Shown here piece by piece: positions 22,644-23,452 of a DNA stretch of 23,452 bases (within the stretch, counting starts at the first letter, position 1; every line of letters begins with the position of its first letter). The stretch lies in assembly GCA_038198445.1 (NCBI GenBank), contig JBBPZZ010000035.1, positions 1 through 23,452 of the forward strand, given 5' to 3'. The DNA is from JACDDK01 sp038198445. Its GTDB lineage: Bacteria; Actinomycetota; Rubrobacteria; Rubrobacterales; Rubrobacteraceae. A model generated the notes under the pieces. That model was not told where the DNA came from. It saw only the letters and a program-made list of their open reading frames with translations, and did no database searches. The translations under genes were made by a program, and so were the position numbers.

Positions 22644-23452
22644 TTGGACCGAGTGTACGCTGCGCTGGAGCGCGTACCACTGTTCGAGGGCGCGCGGCGT
22701 GAAGCTGTCGGACTCGAACCTCTCGGTTCTCTGACCAATTCCACTTTCAAAGTAACGATGGACGGCGTGTCTTACGCACTGCGGCTACCTGGGAAAGACA
22801 CTGCGGACTACATAAGTCGAATAGCTGAGGAGCACAACGCGCGGATTGCGACCGCCGCCGGGATCAACGCCGGGATATTCTACTTCGACGCCAGGGATGG
22901 CACGATGCTGTCCCGGTTCATCGAGGGAACCGCCATGGATGAGGAGAGATCCGAGCAGGACCCTCTATTCCCGGTTCGCGCCGCTCGGACGCTCAGACGG
23001 GTTCACGACCTCGGCCCGGTCTTCGAGACACGCTTCGACGTCTTCACCATGCTAGACAACTACCTGGAGATCCTGCGTAAGATGCGAATGCCGCCGCCGG
23101 ATGGTTACTCCGAGGTAGAGCGGGGAGCCAAAGCGGTGCGTCGGGCGCTTGAGGCGTCTCCCATGCCTCTTGTGGCCTGCCACAATGACCCGTGGCCGGG
23201 AAACTTCGTGGATACAGGTGAGCGTCTCTACCTGATCGACTGGGAGTTCTCGGGCATGAACGACCCGATGTGGGACCTCGGCGACCTCTCGATTGAGGCC
23301 GGCTTCGGACCCGAGCGGGACCGGATGATGATGGAGGCATACTTCGGCGGCGGCGCGTCTCCGGCGCTCTATTCGCGTCTGGCGCTCTACAAAGTGATGA
23401 GTGACCTGCTCTGGGCCATCTGGGCTTTCATCCAGGTTGCGAACGGCAACCC
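22644..23452 (+). CDS. Choline/ethanolamine kinase-like phosphotransferase (APH superfamily), 3'-truncated by window end
   Basis: At least 269 residues, open to the window edge. An N-terminal lobe (GSLTNSTFKV, YALRLPG) is followed by the catalytic Brenner motif HNDPWPGN (180-187) and the metal-binding LIDWEFSGMNDPMWDLGDLS (197-216). These fit choline kinase/LicA-type enzymes that phosphorylate choline or ethanolamine, though other small-molecule kinases share the fold. The start is TTG 22644, with GGAG at 22635-22638. An in-frame TAG at 22629-22631 excludes anything longer. It is probably expressed from the repeat-covered promoter just upstream. Confidence 0.85.
   Translation, partial: MDRVYAALERVPLFEGARREAVGLEPLGSLTNSTFKVTMDGVSYALRLPGKDTADYISRIAEEHNARIATAAGINAGIFYFDARDGTMLSRFIEGTAMDEERSEQDPLFPVRAARTLRRVHDLGPVFETRFDVFTMLDNYLEILRKMRMPPPDGYSEVERGAKAVRRALEASPMPLVACHNDPWPGNFVDTGERLYLIDWEFSGMNDPMWDLGDLSIEAGFGPERDRMMMEAYFGGGASPALYSRLALYKVMSDLLWAIWAFIQVANGN

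Overview
The window is a GC-rich stretch of bacterial chromosome, most likely from an actinomycete of the Rubrobacter type. This placement is inferred, at moderate confidence. It rests on an actinobacterial Holin-X/DUF3618 gene pair, an F420-type luciferase-like oxidoreductase, a Cdc48-like AAA+ ATPase, frequent TTG and GTG starts, and tightly packed genes. I see no rRNA, tRNA, CRISPR array, insertion sequence or prophage.

Layout. Bases 1-1604 hold the 3' part of an OafA-type acyltransferase with a C-terminal SGNH domain, broken by a one-base frameshift. On the minus strand follow a PchB-like chorismate mutase (1614-1922) and an Eco29kI-type restriction cassette: GIY-YIG endonuclease, C5-cytosine methyltransferase and Vsr endonuclease (2015-4160). 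The cassette overlaps the end of ygfZ (4147-5166). A cold-shock gene (5445-5648) with a structured leader and a strong terminator faces larC (5699-6883). Upstream of larC is the DUF3618/Holin-X pair (6929-7722). The selenium-hydroxylase accessory gene yqeC lies divergently (to 8674).

A GntR(YtrA)-ABC ATPase-ABC permease operon (8781-11012) has a consensus -35 element and a clear dyad operator, but both transporter genes carry single-base frameshifts. gluQRS (11043-11984) and an M20 amidohydrolase (12077-13258) follow. On the minus strand are a Yip1 membrane protein and a DUF4097 beta-repeat protein joined stop-to-start (13273-14784), and a cupin of the mannose-6-phosphate isomerase type (14817-15179). 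A [2Fe-2S] ferredoxin (15475-15840) runs divergently from the cupin and converges on an LLM-class oxidoreductase (15847-16812). Next on the minus strand are a lipoprotein with an FG-GAP-like motif (16875-about 18290) and a PduO-type cobalamin adenosyltransferase (18292-18822).

The last part holds an AAA+ ATPase with an unrecognised Cys-containing N-terminal domain (19034-20584), a TIM-barrel sugar-phosphate isomerase/epimerase-like protein (20581-21510), a class I methyltransferase (21699-22532) and a choline-kinase-like phosphotransferase that runs off the window (22644-23452). Its promoter is threaded by three direct repeats about one helical turn apart.

The items most worth following up are the restriction cassette, the single-AAA Cdc48-like ATPase with a new-looking N-domain, the helically phased repeats at 22546-22575, and the cluster of one-base frameshifts, which could be real decay or sequence error. 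Most other genes are ordinary housekeeping or accessory functions. No gap between genes exceeds 300 bases.
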